The notes: generated from the sequence alone by a model not told the origin. Counted from the stretch's first letter, positions 8,454-17,357 are shown. The stretch is DNA of 64,000 nucleotides from Streptomyces sp. SLBN-31 (GCF_006715395.1 NZ_VFNC01000002.1:2418001-2482000), one strand, 5' to 3'. Numbers and translations: made by a program.

Positions 8454-9883
8454 CGGGGGGTGCTTCCTTCCGCGAGGTCCTTCGCGCGTTCTTGGCTTGC
8501 TTCTCCTGCTCGGAGGGCTTGCGCGACGGCGGTGAGCAGGCTGGTGAGGTCGGCCGGTCGGGTGTGGGGGTTGAGGATCGTCGCCTTGAGCCAGAGGCGA
8601 CCGTCGAGCCGGGCCCGGCCGAGGACGGCGCGGCCCTGTTCCAGGAGGTGCCTGCGGACCGCGGCCACCGCGTCGTCGGGGGCGTGGGCGGGCCCGAACA
8701 GGACCGTGCTGACGGTGGGGCGGTCGTAGAGCTCGAAGCCGGGGTCGTTCCGGACGAGCTCCGCGAACTCCTCTGCCTGCTCGCAGACTTGGTCGACCAG
8801 GGCGCCGAGGCCCGTCCGCCCGAGGGCCTTGAGGGTGACGGCGGTCTTCAGGACGTCCGGGCGTCGGGAGGTGCGCAGGGAGCGGCCGAGGAGGTCGGGG
8901 AGGCCGGCCTCGGTGTCGTCGGGGGCGTTGAGGTAGTCGGCGCGCTGGCGCAGGGCGTCGAGGTCGCGGGCGTCGCGGACGGCGAGGAAGCCGGCGGGGA
9001 CCGGCTGCCAGCCGAGCTTGTGCAGGTCGAGGGTGACGGTGTGGGCGTCCGCCAGGCCGGTGAGCAGCCCGCGGCGGCGGGCACTGAACAGCAGGCCTCC
9101 GCCGTAGGCGGCGTCGACGTGCAGTCGGGCGTGGTGCGCCCGGCACAGGCCGGCGATCTCGGGGAGGGGGTCGATGAGGCCGGCGTCGGTGGTGCCGGCG
9201 GTGACGGCGACGAGCCACGGTCCGGGAACGGCGGTGAGGGCCTCGTCCAGGGCGGCCGGGTCGAGGGTGCCGGCGGGGGCGGGCACGGTCACCGGCTCGG
9301 GCAGGCCGAGCAGCCGGGCGGCGCGGGGCAGCGAGTGGTGGGCGTTGGCCCCGCAGACGAGCCGGACGCCGGCGCCGAGGGTCTCGCGGGCCAGGAGCAG
9401 GGCGAGCTGGTTGGACTCGGTGCCGCCGGTGGTGACGAGGGTGTCGGCGTCCCGCGCGTCGGGCGGGCCCGGGTAGACCTCCCGCGCGAGTGCCCGGGTC
9501 ACGAGGGATTCCAGTTCCGAGGCCGCCGGCGCCTGGTCCCAGGAGTCCAGGGAGGGGTTGAGCGCGCTCGCGGCGAGGTCGGCGGCCACGGCGACGGCCA
9601 GCGGCGGACAGTGCAGATGGGCGGCGCACAGCGGGTCGGCCGGGTCGGCGGCGCCCTCGGCGAGGGCGTGCACGAGGGTGCGCAGGGCGTCCGGATCGCC
9701 GTCCCCCGGCAGTACGTCGCCCACGGCGGCCCGCACCCGCGCGGCGACGGCGTCGGGCCCCCCGGCCGGCAGCGGGCCGCCGCGTGCGCGGGCGCCGAGG
9801 GCGAGTGCGTCGAGCACGGTGTCGAGGAGGGGGCGCAGGGCGTCCGGGCCTCCGGGGCCCGAGGCGAGGCTCGGTGTGCTCAT
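8450..9883 (-). CDS. PLP-dependent group II amino-acid decarboxylase (DesA-like)
   Basis: The 477-residue enzyme has the fold type I decarboxylase motifs: TTGGTESNQLALLLAR, HHSLPRAARLLG (His stacking on PLP), AGTTDAGLIDPL, the Asp in LHVDAAYGGG, and the Schiff-base Lys in LDLHKLGWQP. DesA decarboxylates lysine to cadaverine; the sequence supports a basic or diamino-acid substrate but does not fix it. An ideal site (GGAGGAACCC then ATG) sets the start at 9883. Its pairing with an N-hydroxylase suggests it supplies an N-hydroxylated diamine. Confidence 0.85.
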   Translation of the reverse strand: MSTPSLASGPGGPDALRPLLDTVLDALALGARARGGPLPAGGPDAVAARVRAAVGDVLPGDGDPDALRTLVHALAEGAADPADPLCAAHLHCPPLAVAVAADLAASALNPSLDSWDQAPAASELESLVTRALAREVYPGPPDARDADTLVTTGGTESNQLALLLARETLGAGVRLVCGANAHHSLPRAARLLGLPEPVTVPAPAGTLDPAALDEALTAVPGPWLVAVTAGTTDAGLIDPLPEIAGLCRAHHARLHVDAAYGGGLLFSARRRGLLTGLADAHTVTLDLHKLGWQPVPAGFLAVRDARDLDALRQRADYLNAPDDTEAGLPDLLGRSLRTSRRPDVLKTAVTLKALGRTGLGALVDQVCEQAEEFAELVRNDPGFELYDRPTVSTVLFGPAHAPDDAVAAVRRHLLEQGRAVLGRARLDGRLWLKATILNPHTRPADLTSLLTAVAQALRAGEASQERAKDLAEGSTPR

Positions 9884-10008
9884 GGGTTCCTCCGGGACGC
9901 GCGAACAGGGGGAGTTCCAGCTTGTACGTGGATGGGCGCGCGTGCCCGAAAAGTTCAACGATCGGAACCCGAAGGGGGGTACTCCCGTGCGGGGAAAAGG
10001 TGTTGGAC

Positions 10009-10050
10009 CGCCGGCGGGAGGTGGGGCGGGTCGCCGCCCTCCCGCCGGCG
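10009..10050 (-). terminator. hairpin terminator after pepN
   Basis: A perfect 13-bp stem (10009-10021 with 10038-10050) with a 16-base loop lies 11 bases past the pepN stop. There is no U-run. Confidence 0.75.
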
Positions 10051-10061
10051 TGCGCGGGCGG

Positions 10062-12548
10062 CTATCCCTCCCTCACCCGCAGTGCGCGGCGCAGGTCGTC
10101 GAGTTGGTCGACGAGCTTGCGGCGCAGTGCGGGGATGGGGTCGGCGTCGCGCAGGCACGCCTCGCCCAGGCGCAGCGTCTCGGCGTCCACCGCGTGCACC
10201 GGGAAGGCCGAGCGGCCGGCGGCGTCGGCGATGGCGGGGCCGCGGCGGGCGGAGACGGCGACGGCGTCCTCGTAGTAGCGAGGGACGTACGCGCCGACCA
10301 GGTCGGCCTGTTCGGGCTGCCAGAAGCCCTGGGCGGTGGCGGTGAAGAGGTAGTTGGACAGGTCGTCGCCGCCGAACATCGCCTCCCAGGCCTTGGCCTT
10401 GCCCGCCTCGTCCGGCAGCGCGGCCCGGCAGCGGGCGGCGCCCTCCTGGCCGGTGGCCGACAGGTCGCGGTCGAGTTCGAGGGCGATCTCCGCCTCGTCG
10501 ACGGCGCCGAGGACGGCGAGGCGGGCGAGGACCCGCCAGCGCAGCTCGGGGTCGAGTTCCGGGCCGCCGGGGACGGTGCCGTCGGCGAGCCATGCGGCGA
10601 TCGTGTCGGGCTGGGCGGCGACGTCGATGAAGTGGCGCACGGCGATCAGGCGCAGACCGGGGTTGTCGCCGTCCTCGGTGCGGCGGATGAGGTCGCGGCA
10701 CAGGGAGGAGAGGGTGGCCAGGGCGGAGGGGCGGCCCTCGGGGGTGACGTAGCGGCCGGCGACCTGGGCGGTGGCGAAGGCGAGGACGCCCTGGACGAGG
10801 GCGAGGTCGGTCTCGTGCGGGAGGTGGGCGCGGGCCGCCTCCAGGTAGGCGGTGGGCGCGAGTTCGCCGTCGCGGACGCTGTCGCGCAGGGCGTTCCAGA
10901 CGACCGCGCGGGTGAGCGGGTCGGGCAGGCCGCACAGGTTGGCCCGCACCGTCTCGAAGGACTCCGCGTCGAAGCGGATCTTGGCGTAGGTGAGGTCGCC
11001 GTCGTTGAGCACGAGCAGGGCGGGGCGCTTGCCGAGGGGCTGGGGCTCGGTCTGCGGGACGTCGAGGTCGAGGCGTCGGCGCAGCACCAGGTGGCGGCTC
11101 TCGTCGGCGACGTCCTGGTCGTAGAGGCCGACTGCGACGCGGTGCGGGCGGCTGCCCGTGTGCTCGATCCGCAGGGTGTAGGTGCCCTCTTCGCCGCGGG
11201 TCACCACCGGCCTGAGGGTGTCGACGCCGGTGGTGCGCAGCCAGGCGTCGGCCCAGGCGTGGACGTCGCGCTCGGTGGCGGAGGCGAGGGAGTCGATGAA
11301 GTCGGCGAGGCCGGCGTTGGCGAACCGGTGGCGGGCGAAGTGGGTGTTGATGCCGGCCAGGAAGTCCTTCTCGCCGAGCCAGGCGACGAGTTGGCGCAGC
11401 GCGGAGGCGCCCTTGGCGTAGGAGATGCCGTCGAAGTTCAGGAGGGCGGCGGCCGTGTCGTCGACGTTCTCGGGGGCGACGGGGTGGGTGGAGGGGCGCT
11501 GGTCGGCGTCGTAGCCCCAGGCCTTGCGGGCGACGCCGAAGTCGGTCCAGGTGTCCGTGAAGCGGGTGGCCTCGGTGAGGGTCTGGTAGCCCATGTATTC
11601 GGCGAAGGACTCGTTCAGCCAGATGTCGTCCCACCAGCGCAGGGTGACCAGGTCGCCGAACCACATGTGGGCCATCTCGTGGGCGACGACCATGGCGCGG
11701 GTCTGGCGCTCGGTGTCGGTGACCGCGGAGCGGTAGACGAACTCGTCGCGGAAGGTCACCAGGCCCGGGTTCTCCATGGCGCCGGCGTTGAACTCGGGGA
11801 CGAACGCCTGGTCGTAGGAGTCGAAGGGGTAGGGCTCCTCGAACTTCTCGTGGTAGCGGTCGAAGCACCGCCGGGTGATGTCGAACAGCTCCTCGGTGTC
11901 CGTGTCGAGGTAGGGGGCGAGCGAGCGGCGGCAGTGCAGGCCGAAGGGCAGCCCGCGGTGCTCGGTGCGCACGGAGTGCCAGGGGCCGGCGATGACGGCG
12001 ACGAGGTAGGTGGAGATCAGGGGGGTGGGGGCGGCCCGCCAGCGGCCGTCGTCGAGGCGCTCGGTGATGCCGTTGGCGAGGACCGTCCAGCCGTCGGGGG
12101 CCGTCACGGTCAGCTCGAAGACGGACTTGAGGTCGGGCTGGTCGAAGGCGGCGAAGACGCGCTGGACGTCGTCCATGAAGAGCTGGGTGTAGACGTAGGT
12201 CTCGCCGTCGGTGGGGTCGGTGAAGCGGTGCATGCCCTCGCCGGTGCGGGAGTAGCGCATGCGCGCCTCGACGCGCAGCTCGTGCTCGCCGGCGGTGAGG
12301 CCGGCCAGGGGCAGGCGGTTGCCGTCCAGGCTCTCCGGGTCCAGGGGCTGTCCGTCGAGGGTGGCGGCGCGCAGCTCGGCGGGCTTGAGCTCGACGAAGG
12401 TGGCGGCGTCCGTGCGGGCGGTGAAGCGGATGACGGTGCGGGAGTCGAAGGTCTCGTCGCCGGTCGTCAGATCGAGCTCGATCGAGTAGCGGTGGACGTC
12501 GAGGAGCCTGGCACGGGTCTGCGCTTCGTCGCGCGTCAGTACGGACAT
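10062..12548 (-). CDS. pepN: aminopeptidase N (M1 family)
   Basis: This 828-residue cytosolic zinc aminopeptidase carries the exopeptidase motif GAMEN (in FNAGAMENPGLVTF) and the zinc-binding HEMAHMWFGD with the third ligand in NESFAEYMG. An ERAP1-like helical C-terminal domain follows. It removes N-terminal amino acids in peptide turnover. It is slightly shorter than the ~857-residue family average. It stands alone with its own terminator, and the next gene upstream starts a separate unit. Confidence 0.95.
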   Translation of the reverse strand: MSVLTRDEAQTRARLLDVHRYSIELDLTTGDETFDSRTVIRFTARTDAATFVELKPAELRAATLDGQPLDPESLDGNRLPLAGLTAGEHELRVEARMRYSRTGEGMHRFTDPTDGETYVYTQLFMDDVQRVFAAFDQPDLKSVFELTVTAPDGWTVLANGITERLDDGRWRAAPTPLISTYLVAVIAGPWHSVRTEHRGLPFGLHCRRSLAPYLDTDTEELFDITRRCFDRYHEKFEEPYPFDSYDQAFVPEFNAGAMENPGLVTFRDEFVYRSAVTDTERQTRAMVVAHEMAHMWFGDLVTLRWWDDIWLNESFAEYMGYQTLTEATRFTDTWTDFGVARKAWGYDADQRPSTHPVAPENVDDTAAALLNFDGISYAKGASALRQLVAWLGEKDFLAGINTHFARHRFANAGLADFIDSLASATERDVHAWADAWLRTTGVDTLRPVVTRGEEGTYTLRIEHTGSRPHRVAVGLYDQDVADESRHLVLRRRLDLDVPQTEPQPLGKRPALLVLNDGDLTYAKIRFDAESFETVRANLCGLPDPLTRAVVWNALRDSVRDGELAPTAYLEAARAHLPHETDLALVQGVLAFATAQVAGRYVTPEGRPSALATLSSLCRDLIRRTEDGDNPGLRLIAVRHFIDVAAQPDTIAAWLADGTVPGGPELDPELRWRVLARLAVLGAVDEAEIALELDRDLSATGQEGAARCRAALPDEAGKAKAWEAMFGGDDLSNYLFTATAQGFWQPEQADLVGAYVPRYYEDAVAVSARRGPAIADAAGRSAFPVHAVDAETLRLGEACLRDADPIPALRRKLVDQLDDLRRALRVREG

Positions 12549-12604
12549 GCGGGTAATGCTGCCCGATGGCGCTGACAGGGCACAGAGGCGGATCGGTACG
12601 CGGC

Positions 12605-13159
12605 CTATGTCCGGTCCTGCTCGAGCTCCCCGTCGTGCGCCTCGGACGCCCGTTGCGGGGGCACCCGGGCGTCCGGGTGGGGCAGGGCGGCGCCGGACGC
12701 GGGCTCCGTTCCGCTGGTGCCGGGGTGCTCCTTGACGAGGGCGCGCAGCTCGCGGATCTCCTGTTCGAGGGCGAGCCTGGCGCGGTGGGCGTCGTAGAGG
12801 TAGCGGACCTTGGTGCGCAGGGCCCAGGGGTCCACGGGTTTCATGACGAGGTCGGCGACGCCGAGGCCGAAGGCGGCGGCGGTCAGTTCGTGGTCCGGGC
12901 CGAAGCCGGTGACCAGGATGACCGGGATGTGCTGGGTCTGTTCCACGCGGCGCATGTAGCGCACCACCTCCAGGCCGCTGACCCGGGGCATGCGGACGTC
13001 GAGGACGAGGAGGCCGACCTGCCCGCGCAGCACCTGCTTGAGCGCCTCGTCACCGCTGGTGGCGCGGCCGAGCTGGTAGCCCAGCGGGGCCAGGGCGCTC
13101 TCCAGCGCGTACAGCGTGTCCTCGTGGTCGTCGACGATGAGGATCTTGGCATCCGGCAT
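12605..13159 (-). CDS. single-domain response regulator
   Basis: The 184-residue protein is a receiver domain (acidic residues D10/D11, phosphoacceptor D54 in LLVLDVRMP, Lys in LVMKPVDP). A helical linker (RLALEQEIRELRALVKEH, likely coiled coil) and a low-complexity Pro/Ala tail follow. No DNA-binding or enzymatic output domain is present, so it probably acts by protein-protein contact. No cognate kinase is adjacent. Such stand-alone receivers are common in Streptomyces, and their outputs are mostly unknown. Confidence 0.85.
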   Translation of the reverse strand: MPDAKILIVDDHEDTLYALESALAPLGYQLGRATSGDEALKQVLRGQVGLLVLDVRMPRVSGLEVVRYMRRVEQTQHIPVILVTGFGPDHELTAAAFGLGVADLVMKPVDPWALRTKVRYLYDAHRARLALEQEIRELRALVKEHPGTSGTEPASGAALPHPDARVPPQRASEAHDGELEQDRT

Positions 13160-13300
13160 GGCCCGACGTCCCTCCCGCGTGGGACAACCAGCTTAGGACC
13201 GAACCCCTGACGGGGCGTGTCCGTCAGCTGACATGCAGTGCACAGCGCAGCATGCCCCCCGGCGGCCCGCCTGTCACCTCCTTTGCCGCATCGACCGAGG

Positions 13301-13651
13301 TCAATTCGCCGTTTTTGCGCTGCCGTTGACGGCGTCCTCCGCGATGCGCTCGTGGTGGCGGATGACTTCGGCGATGATGAAATTCAGGAACTTCTCAGCG
13401 AAGGCCGGGTCGAGCTTGGCGCTTTCGGCCAGGCCGCGCAGGCGCTCGATCTGGCGGGCCTCGCGGGCCGGGTCGGCGGGCGGCAGCTGGTGGGCGGCCT
13501 TGAGGTGGCCGACCTGCTGGGTGGCCTTGAAGCGTTCGGCGAGCATGTGGACGACGGCCGCGTCGATGTTGTCGATGCTGTCGCGCAGCCGGGCCAGTTC
13601 GGCGAGGACGGCCGGGTCGACGTCGCCGGCCGCGTTGTTGCTGGTGGTCAT
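13301..13651 (-). CDS. chorismate mutase (AroQ-type)
   Basis: The 116-residue all-helical protein matches the AroQ family: LARLRDSIDNIDAAVVHMLAERF (Arg and Asp of the first helix), VGHLKAAH with the active-site Lys, and a C-terminal helix FLNFIIAEVIRHHERIA. It converts chorismate to prephenate for phenylalanine and tyrosine. There is no signal peptide, so it acts in the cytosol. It is not fused to prephenate dehydratase or DAHP synthase. The start ATG at 13651 is preferred over an open upstream extension that lies in the GH35 pseudogene. Confidence 0.9.
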   Translation of the reverse strand: MTTSNNAAGDVDPAVLAELARLRDSIDNIDAAVVHMLAERFKATQQVGHLKAAHQLPPADPAREARQIERLRGLAESAKLDPAFAEKFLNFIIAEVIRHHERIAEDAVNGSAKTAN

Positions 13652-13765
13652 GGGCGCACAGCCTACGGGGCGGGGGTGTGTTCGATCATGGGCGGATCGT
13701 CGGGATCGGGCACCTGGTCGCTCCGGCCGCCGGGGACGGCGCGGTACTGCTGCGCGCGGAAGCGG

Positions 13766-14565
13766 CACGAGGTGCCACCCGCTCCCCCGGTGCCGGGCGC
13801 GCCGGCCGAGGTGCGGCTGACCGGTCGGGCGTCCCTCGACGCCGTACTGGAGGCCCGAGGCGGCCCGGAGACGGCGGCGCCCGTGCCGCCGATGTTCGAG
13901 GAGCTGGACGTGGACCGGGGCCTGGTGCGGTACGCGGTGACGGTGCCCGGGCCAGGGCAGCCCTACCCGCTGATCGCGCGCGGTCTGCGGGACCTGGCCG
14001 TGGTGTACGTCGACGGGGAGCGGGCCGGGGTGCTCGCCGAGGGCGACGAGCAGCTCAAGGAGCCCGTCGCCGGGCACGCGCACGTGGAGCTGCGGGGGGA
14101 GTCGCTGGGCCGGGTCGACTACGGGCCCCGCAGCGGTGAGCCCAAGGGCATCGCCGGGGGCCTGCTGCACGAGCGCGGCAGTACCCGCACGGGGTACGTG
14201 CGCGTGGGCTGCGCCTGGACGCCCTGGAGGACATCGGGGACGTGCCCTTCGAGCCGTACGCCGGGGACGGCGCCCCCGGCCTGTACGGGGGCACCGTCAC
14301 GGTGCGCGGCGCCGGGGACGCGCACCGCTGGAACTGCCGGGCCTCACCCGGGCTTCGCGTGGATCAACGGCTTCGGCCTGGGCCGCTACTGGTCGGCAGG
14401 CCCGCGGCGGTCGCTGTACGTGCCGGGGCCGGTGCTGCGCGAGGCGAGAACGAGGTGTGGCTGCTGGAGCTGGAGGAGGCGTCCGCGGAGGCTCCGCGGC
14501 TGCGTCCCGTCCCGCCTCCCGGCGCCGGGAACGCGACCAGCGAAAATCCGCTCTCCTCCCCGTAG
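13766..14565 (+). pseudogene. GH35 beta-galactosidase remnant, N-terminally deleted and frameshifted
   Basis: Recognisable beta-galactosidase C-terminal blocks appear in alternating frames. In one frame: LRDLAVVYVDGERAGVL and ESLGRVDYGPRSGEPKGI. After a shift near 14176, a second frame reads VPFEPYAGDGAPGLYGG. The first frame resumes near 14345 with GFAWINGFGLGRYW, then the second frame reads ENEVWLLELEEAS. At least three frameshifts are needed to read through, and the whole catalytic N-terminal domain is missing. It therefore cannot make a working enzyme. It sits between chorismate mutase and a metallopeptidase gene and marks a decayed locus. Confidence 0.85.
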
Positions 14566-14602
14566 AGTGGAGTCGGGTTCAGGGCGTCTTGGGGGTTCAG
14601 GC

Positions 14603-15499
14603 GTGGCGAACGGCGGACCGGTCGAGCACGGCTACCCACACCTGGAGACGGTGCGGGCCGCCATCACCGCGCTCTACAAACGGTTGTCCTACGACACCGT
14701 CCAGACGTTCTCGGCCAGCGTGCTCCCGGCCGACGTGGCCTTCTGCGACACCGACGACCTCCATCTGGGCACCCAGCGCGTGGCCCGCGAGCTGGTGCGC
14801 CACTACCACCTCCCGGATGCCCGGATGATCGTCGGTTTCCGCGAGATGACGCACGCGGCGAACGTCGAACTGGCCGCGGGTCCGGAGTACTTCGTGGAAC
14901 TGAACGATCGTTTCCGCACCCACCGCCGTGACATCGGCGCCGCCCTGGCCCACGAGATCATGCACGTCTATCTGCACCGCCTGGACCTGTCCTTCCCCGG
15001 CACGCGCGAGAACGAGATCCTCACGGACACGGCGACGACCTACCTGGGCGCGGGCTGGCTGCTGCTGGACGCCTACCGCGAGGACGCGGCCTCCTCGCAG
15101 AAGCTGGGCTATCTGACCCCGGAGGAGTTCGGCTACGTCCTGGCGAAACGGGCCCTGGTCTTCCACGAGGACCCGTCCGTGTGGTTCACCAGCCCCCAGG
15201 CCTACGAGGCCTACACCCGGGGCATGGCCCTGGCCCGCCGCGACGAGCAGCAGCCCCCGCTGACGGGGGCCGGCTGGGCGGGCCGCCGCCGCTACGCCCG
15301 GGACCGCCGCCACGCCCAGGACCGGGCCGACGGTTCCCCGCATCCGGAGGTCCCCTACAGCTTCACCCCCGACGGCCACGGCCCCCTGCGGGTGTCGTTC
15401 CCCTGCCCGACCTGCCACCAGCGGATCAGGGTGCCGGTGAAGGGACGGGTCCGGGCGCGCTGCGGGCTGTGCAGGACCGTACTGGAGTGCGACACCTAG
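14603..15499 (+). CDS. HExxH metallopeptidase-like protein with C-terminal zinc ribbon
   Basis: The 298-residue protein has a zinc-protease motif HEIMHVYLHR (about residues 115-124), followed by LTDTATTYLG, whose acidic residues could supply a third ligand. A C-terminal zinc ribbon has CPTCH and CGLC pairs. There is no signal peptide or membrane helix, so it looks cytosolic. The opening segment (TVRAAITALYKRLSYDTVQTFSA) is helical. I cannot assign it to a named peptidase family. The GTG start at 14603 follows GGGGG by 9 bases. It lies downstream of the GH35 remnant and is followed by a terminator. Confidence 0.75.
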   Translation: MANGGPVEHGYPHLETVRAAITALYKRLSYDTVQTFSASVLPADVAFCDTDDLHLGTQRVARELVRHYHLPDARMIVGFREMTHAANVELAAGPEYFVELNDRFRTHRRDIGAALAHEIMHVYLHRLDLSFPGTRENEILTDTATTYLGAGWLLLDAYREDAASSQKLGYLTPEEFGYVLAKRALVFHEDPSVWFTSPQAYEAYTRGMALARRDEQQPPLTGAGWAGRRRYARDRRHAQDRADGSPHPEVPYSFTPDGHGPLRVSFPCPTCHQRIRVPVKGRVRARCGLCRTVLECDT

Positions 15500-15614
15500 G
15501 GCCCCGCCGGGCCGTGACGAAGATCCCCGACGCCCGGCCCGCCGGCTCGCCGGGCACCGCGCACAGCACCGCGTGCGCGGCACCACCAGGGCCTCGGCCC
15601 GCCCCCGGTGTGCG

Positions 15615-15649
15615 GGTCCGGCGCGCGGCCGACGGCCGCGCGCCGGGCC
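15615..15649. terminator. very stable bidirectional terminator
   Basis: A perfect 13-bp G/C stem (15618-15630 with 15634-15646) closed by a 3-base loop is extended by GGT/GCC pairing at its base. It lies between the convergent metallopeptidase gene and the SDR gene. Confidence 0.75.
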
Positions 15650-15676
15650 GCCACCCGGACGCCTGCCTCAGCGCGC

Positions 15677-16582
15677 TCAGGCGCCGTACACCGTCCCCGG
15701 GGGCTCGGCCAGCGCGAGGAGCTTCAGGGCCTCCTCCCCCGCCTCGGCGGGACTTCGGCGCGCCCCCTTGTCGGCGCTCGGTCCCGGCCGCCAGCCCTCC
15801 ATGACGGTGATCCGGCCGCCCTCCGCCTCGAAGACCCGGCCCGTCACGCCGGCGCTCGCGGCGGAGCCGAGCCAGACGACGAGCGGTGAGACGTTCTCGG
15901 GGGCCATGGCGTCGAAACCGGTCTCGGGGGCGGTCATCGTCCCGGCGAACGTGCGTTCCGTCATCCGGGTGCGGGCGGCGGGGGCGATCGCGTTGGCCTG
16001 GACGCCGTAGCGGGCCAGTTCGGCCGCGGCGACCAGCGTCAGACCGACGATGCCGGCCTTCGCGGCGCTGTAGTTGCCCTGCCCGACCGACCCCAACAGG
16101 CCTGCTCCGCTGCTGGTGTTGACGACCCTGGCCACCGGCGTCCGGCCCGCCTTGGCCTCCGCCCGCCAGTGCGCGGCGGCGTGCCTGAGCGGCAGGAAGT
16201 GCCCCTTGAGGTGTACGCGCATCACGGCGTCCCAGTCGTCCTCGTCGAGGTTCACCAGCATCCGGTCGCGCAGGAACCCGGCGTTGTTGACGAGGGTGTC
16301 GAGACGGCCGTAGGCCTCCAGGGCGGTCGTGACGAGCGAGGCCGCGCCCTCGGTGGTCGCGATGTCGCCGCCGTGGGCGACCGCCTCGCCGCCCGCCGCG
16401 CGGATCTCGTCGACGACCCGCCCCGCCGGACTGTCGGGGCCCGGCGTGCCGTCCAGGCCGACCCCCAGGTCGTTGACGACGACCCGCGCGCCCTGCGCCG
16501 CGAACGCCAGCGCGTGCGCCCGCCCGAGCCCGCGCCCGGCACCGGTGACGGCGACGACCCTGCCCTGACAGATTCCGCTCAT
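15677..16582 (-). CDS. short-chain dehydrogenase of the KstR2-type steroid-degradation cluster (Rv3548c-like)
   Basis: The 301-residue SDR has the NAD(P)-binding motif TGAGRGLGRAHA, an acidic NDLG after the second strand, LVNNAG, and the catalytic Tyr/Lys pair in YSAAKAG. The ~300-residue length with a C-terminal extension resembles 17-beta-HSD4-like 3-hydroxyacyl-CoA dehydrogenases. AAGGAG lies 7 bases before the ATG at 16582. Its start is one base past the stop of the upstream SDR. Gene order matches Rv3548c-Rv3549c, the left end of the mycobacterial KstR2 regulon. Exact substrate is unknown. Confidence 0.85.
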   Translation of the reverse strand: MSGICQGRVVAVTGAGRGLGRAHALAFAAQGARVVVNDLGVGLDGTPGPDSPAGRVVDEIRAAGGEAVAHGGDIATTEGAASLVTTALEAYGRLDTLVNNAGFLRDRMLVNLDEDDWDAVMRVHLKGHFLPLRHAAAHWRAEAKAGRTPVARVVNTSSGAGLLGSVGQGNYSAAKAGIVGLTLVAAAELARYGVQANAIAPAARTRMTERTFAGTMTAPETGFDAMAPENVSPLVVWLGSAASAGVTGRVFEAEGGRITVMEGWRPGPSADKGARRSPAEAGEEALKLLALAEPPGTVYGA

Positions 16583-16583
16583 C

Positions 16584-17324
16584 TCACGTCTCCTTGTTGG
16601 CGGTCGCGGCATCGAGGAAGGCGGGCCGCTCCCCGCCCCCGTGCACCAGCAGGCTCGCGCCGGTGATGTAGGCGGCGGCGTCGGAGGCGAGGAAGACGGC
16701 GGCCGCGCCCACGTCGGCGGGTGTCGCCAGCCGGCCCAGCGGCACCGTGCGGGAGACCGCCTCGACGCCCTCCTCGCCGCCGTAGTGCAGATGGGAGAGC
16801 TCGGTGCGGACCATGCCGACGACGAGGGTGTTGACGCGCACCTCGGGCGCGAACTCCACGGCCATCGAGCGGGCCAGGTTCTCCAGCCCCGCCTTGGCCG
16901 CCCCGTAGGCGGCCGAGCCGGGCGAGGGCCGGCCGCCGCTCACACTGCCGATCATCACCACGGACCCACGGCTGCGCCGCAGGTGCCCGTAGGCGGCGAG
17001 GGACGCGGTCAGCGGGGCGACGAGGTTCAGCTCGATCACCCGGGCGTGCCGCCGGGCGTCCGTCTCCGTCAGCCGCCGGTAGGGCGTGCCGCCCGCGTTG
17101 TTGACGAGGACGTCCACGCGGGCGAGCGCGGCGAAGAAGTCGTGCACGGCGTCCGCGTCGCGCAGGTCCAGGGGCACGAACTCCGCGCCCTTGAGGGGCA
17201 CTTCGGGAGGTCTGCGGGCACAGACCACGACCTGGGCGCCGGCCTCGGCGAAGGCCCGTGCGATCCCGGCGCCGACGCCGCGCGTGCCGCCGGTGACGAC
17301 CGCGACCTTCCCGTCCCACTCCAT
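16584..17324 (-). CDS. short-chain dehydrogenase of the KstR2-type cluster (Rv3549c-like)
   Basis: A 246-residue classical SDR with TGGTRGVGAGIARAF, VLVNNAGG, MIGSVSGG and YGAAKAG. It is the first gene of the minus-strand unit and starts 20 bases from a KstR2-like operator. By position it corresponds to Rv3549c, an oxidoreductase of steroid C/D-ring catabolism. The catalytic role in the pathway is inferred from context only. Confidence 0.85.
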   Translation of the reverse strand: MEWDGKVAVVTGGTRGVGAGIARAFAEAGAQVVVCARRPPEVPLKGAEFVPLDLRDADAVHDFFAALARVDVLVNNAGGTPYRRLTETDARRHARVIELNLVAPLTASLAAYGHLRRSRGSVVMIGSVSGGRPSPGSAAYGAAKAGLENLARSMAVEFAPEVRVNTLVVGMVRTELSHLHYGGEEGVEAVSRTVPLGRLATPADVGAAAVFLASDAAAYITGASLLVHGGGERPAFLDAATANKET

Positions 17325-17343
17325 TCGCCGCTACCCTTCACCT

Positions 17344-17357
17344 AACAAACGTTTGGT
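17344..17357. promoter_or_regulatory. KstR2-like operator 1 (divergent promoter)
   Basis: The palindrome AACAAACGTTTGGT matches the known 14-base KstR2 box AnCAAGnnCTTGnT except for one symmetric change (G to A, C to T). It contains the perfect inverted repeat CAAACGTTTG. It sits between the divergent SDR and echA20 starts, so it could control both directions. Confidence 0.75.

Noticed and set aside
5025..8729. A 1234-codon plus-strand frame overlapping the 5'-nucleotidase and the N-hydroxylase
   Set aside because: It crosses two convincing genes in other frames and has no recognisable domain.
8454..9629. Upstream extension of the N-hydroxylase frame into the decarboxylase gene
   Set aside because: The extension is Pro/Arg-rich shadow sequence; the ATG at 8453 overlapping the decarboxylase stop is the natural start.
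9884..10061. Possible DmdR iron box controlling the desAB-like pair
   Set aside because: I looked for a TTAGG-type palindrome upstream of the decarboxylase and found none. Only the pepN terminator hairpin is present.
9558..12575. A 1005-codon plus-strand frame opposite the decarboxylase and pepN
   Set aside because: Antisense shadow of GC-rich coding DNA; no motifs, no ribosome-binding site.
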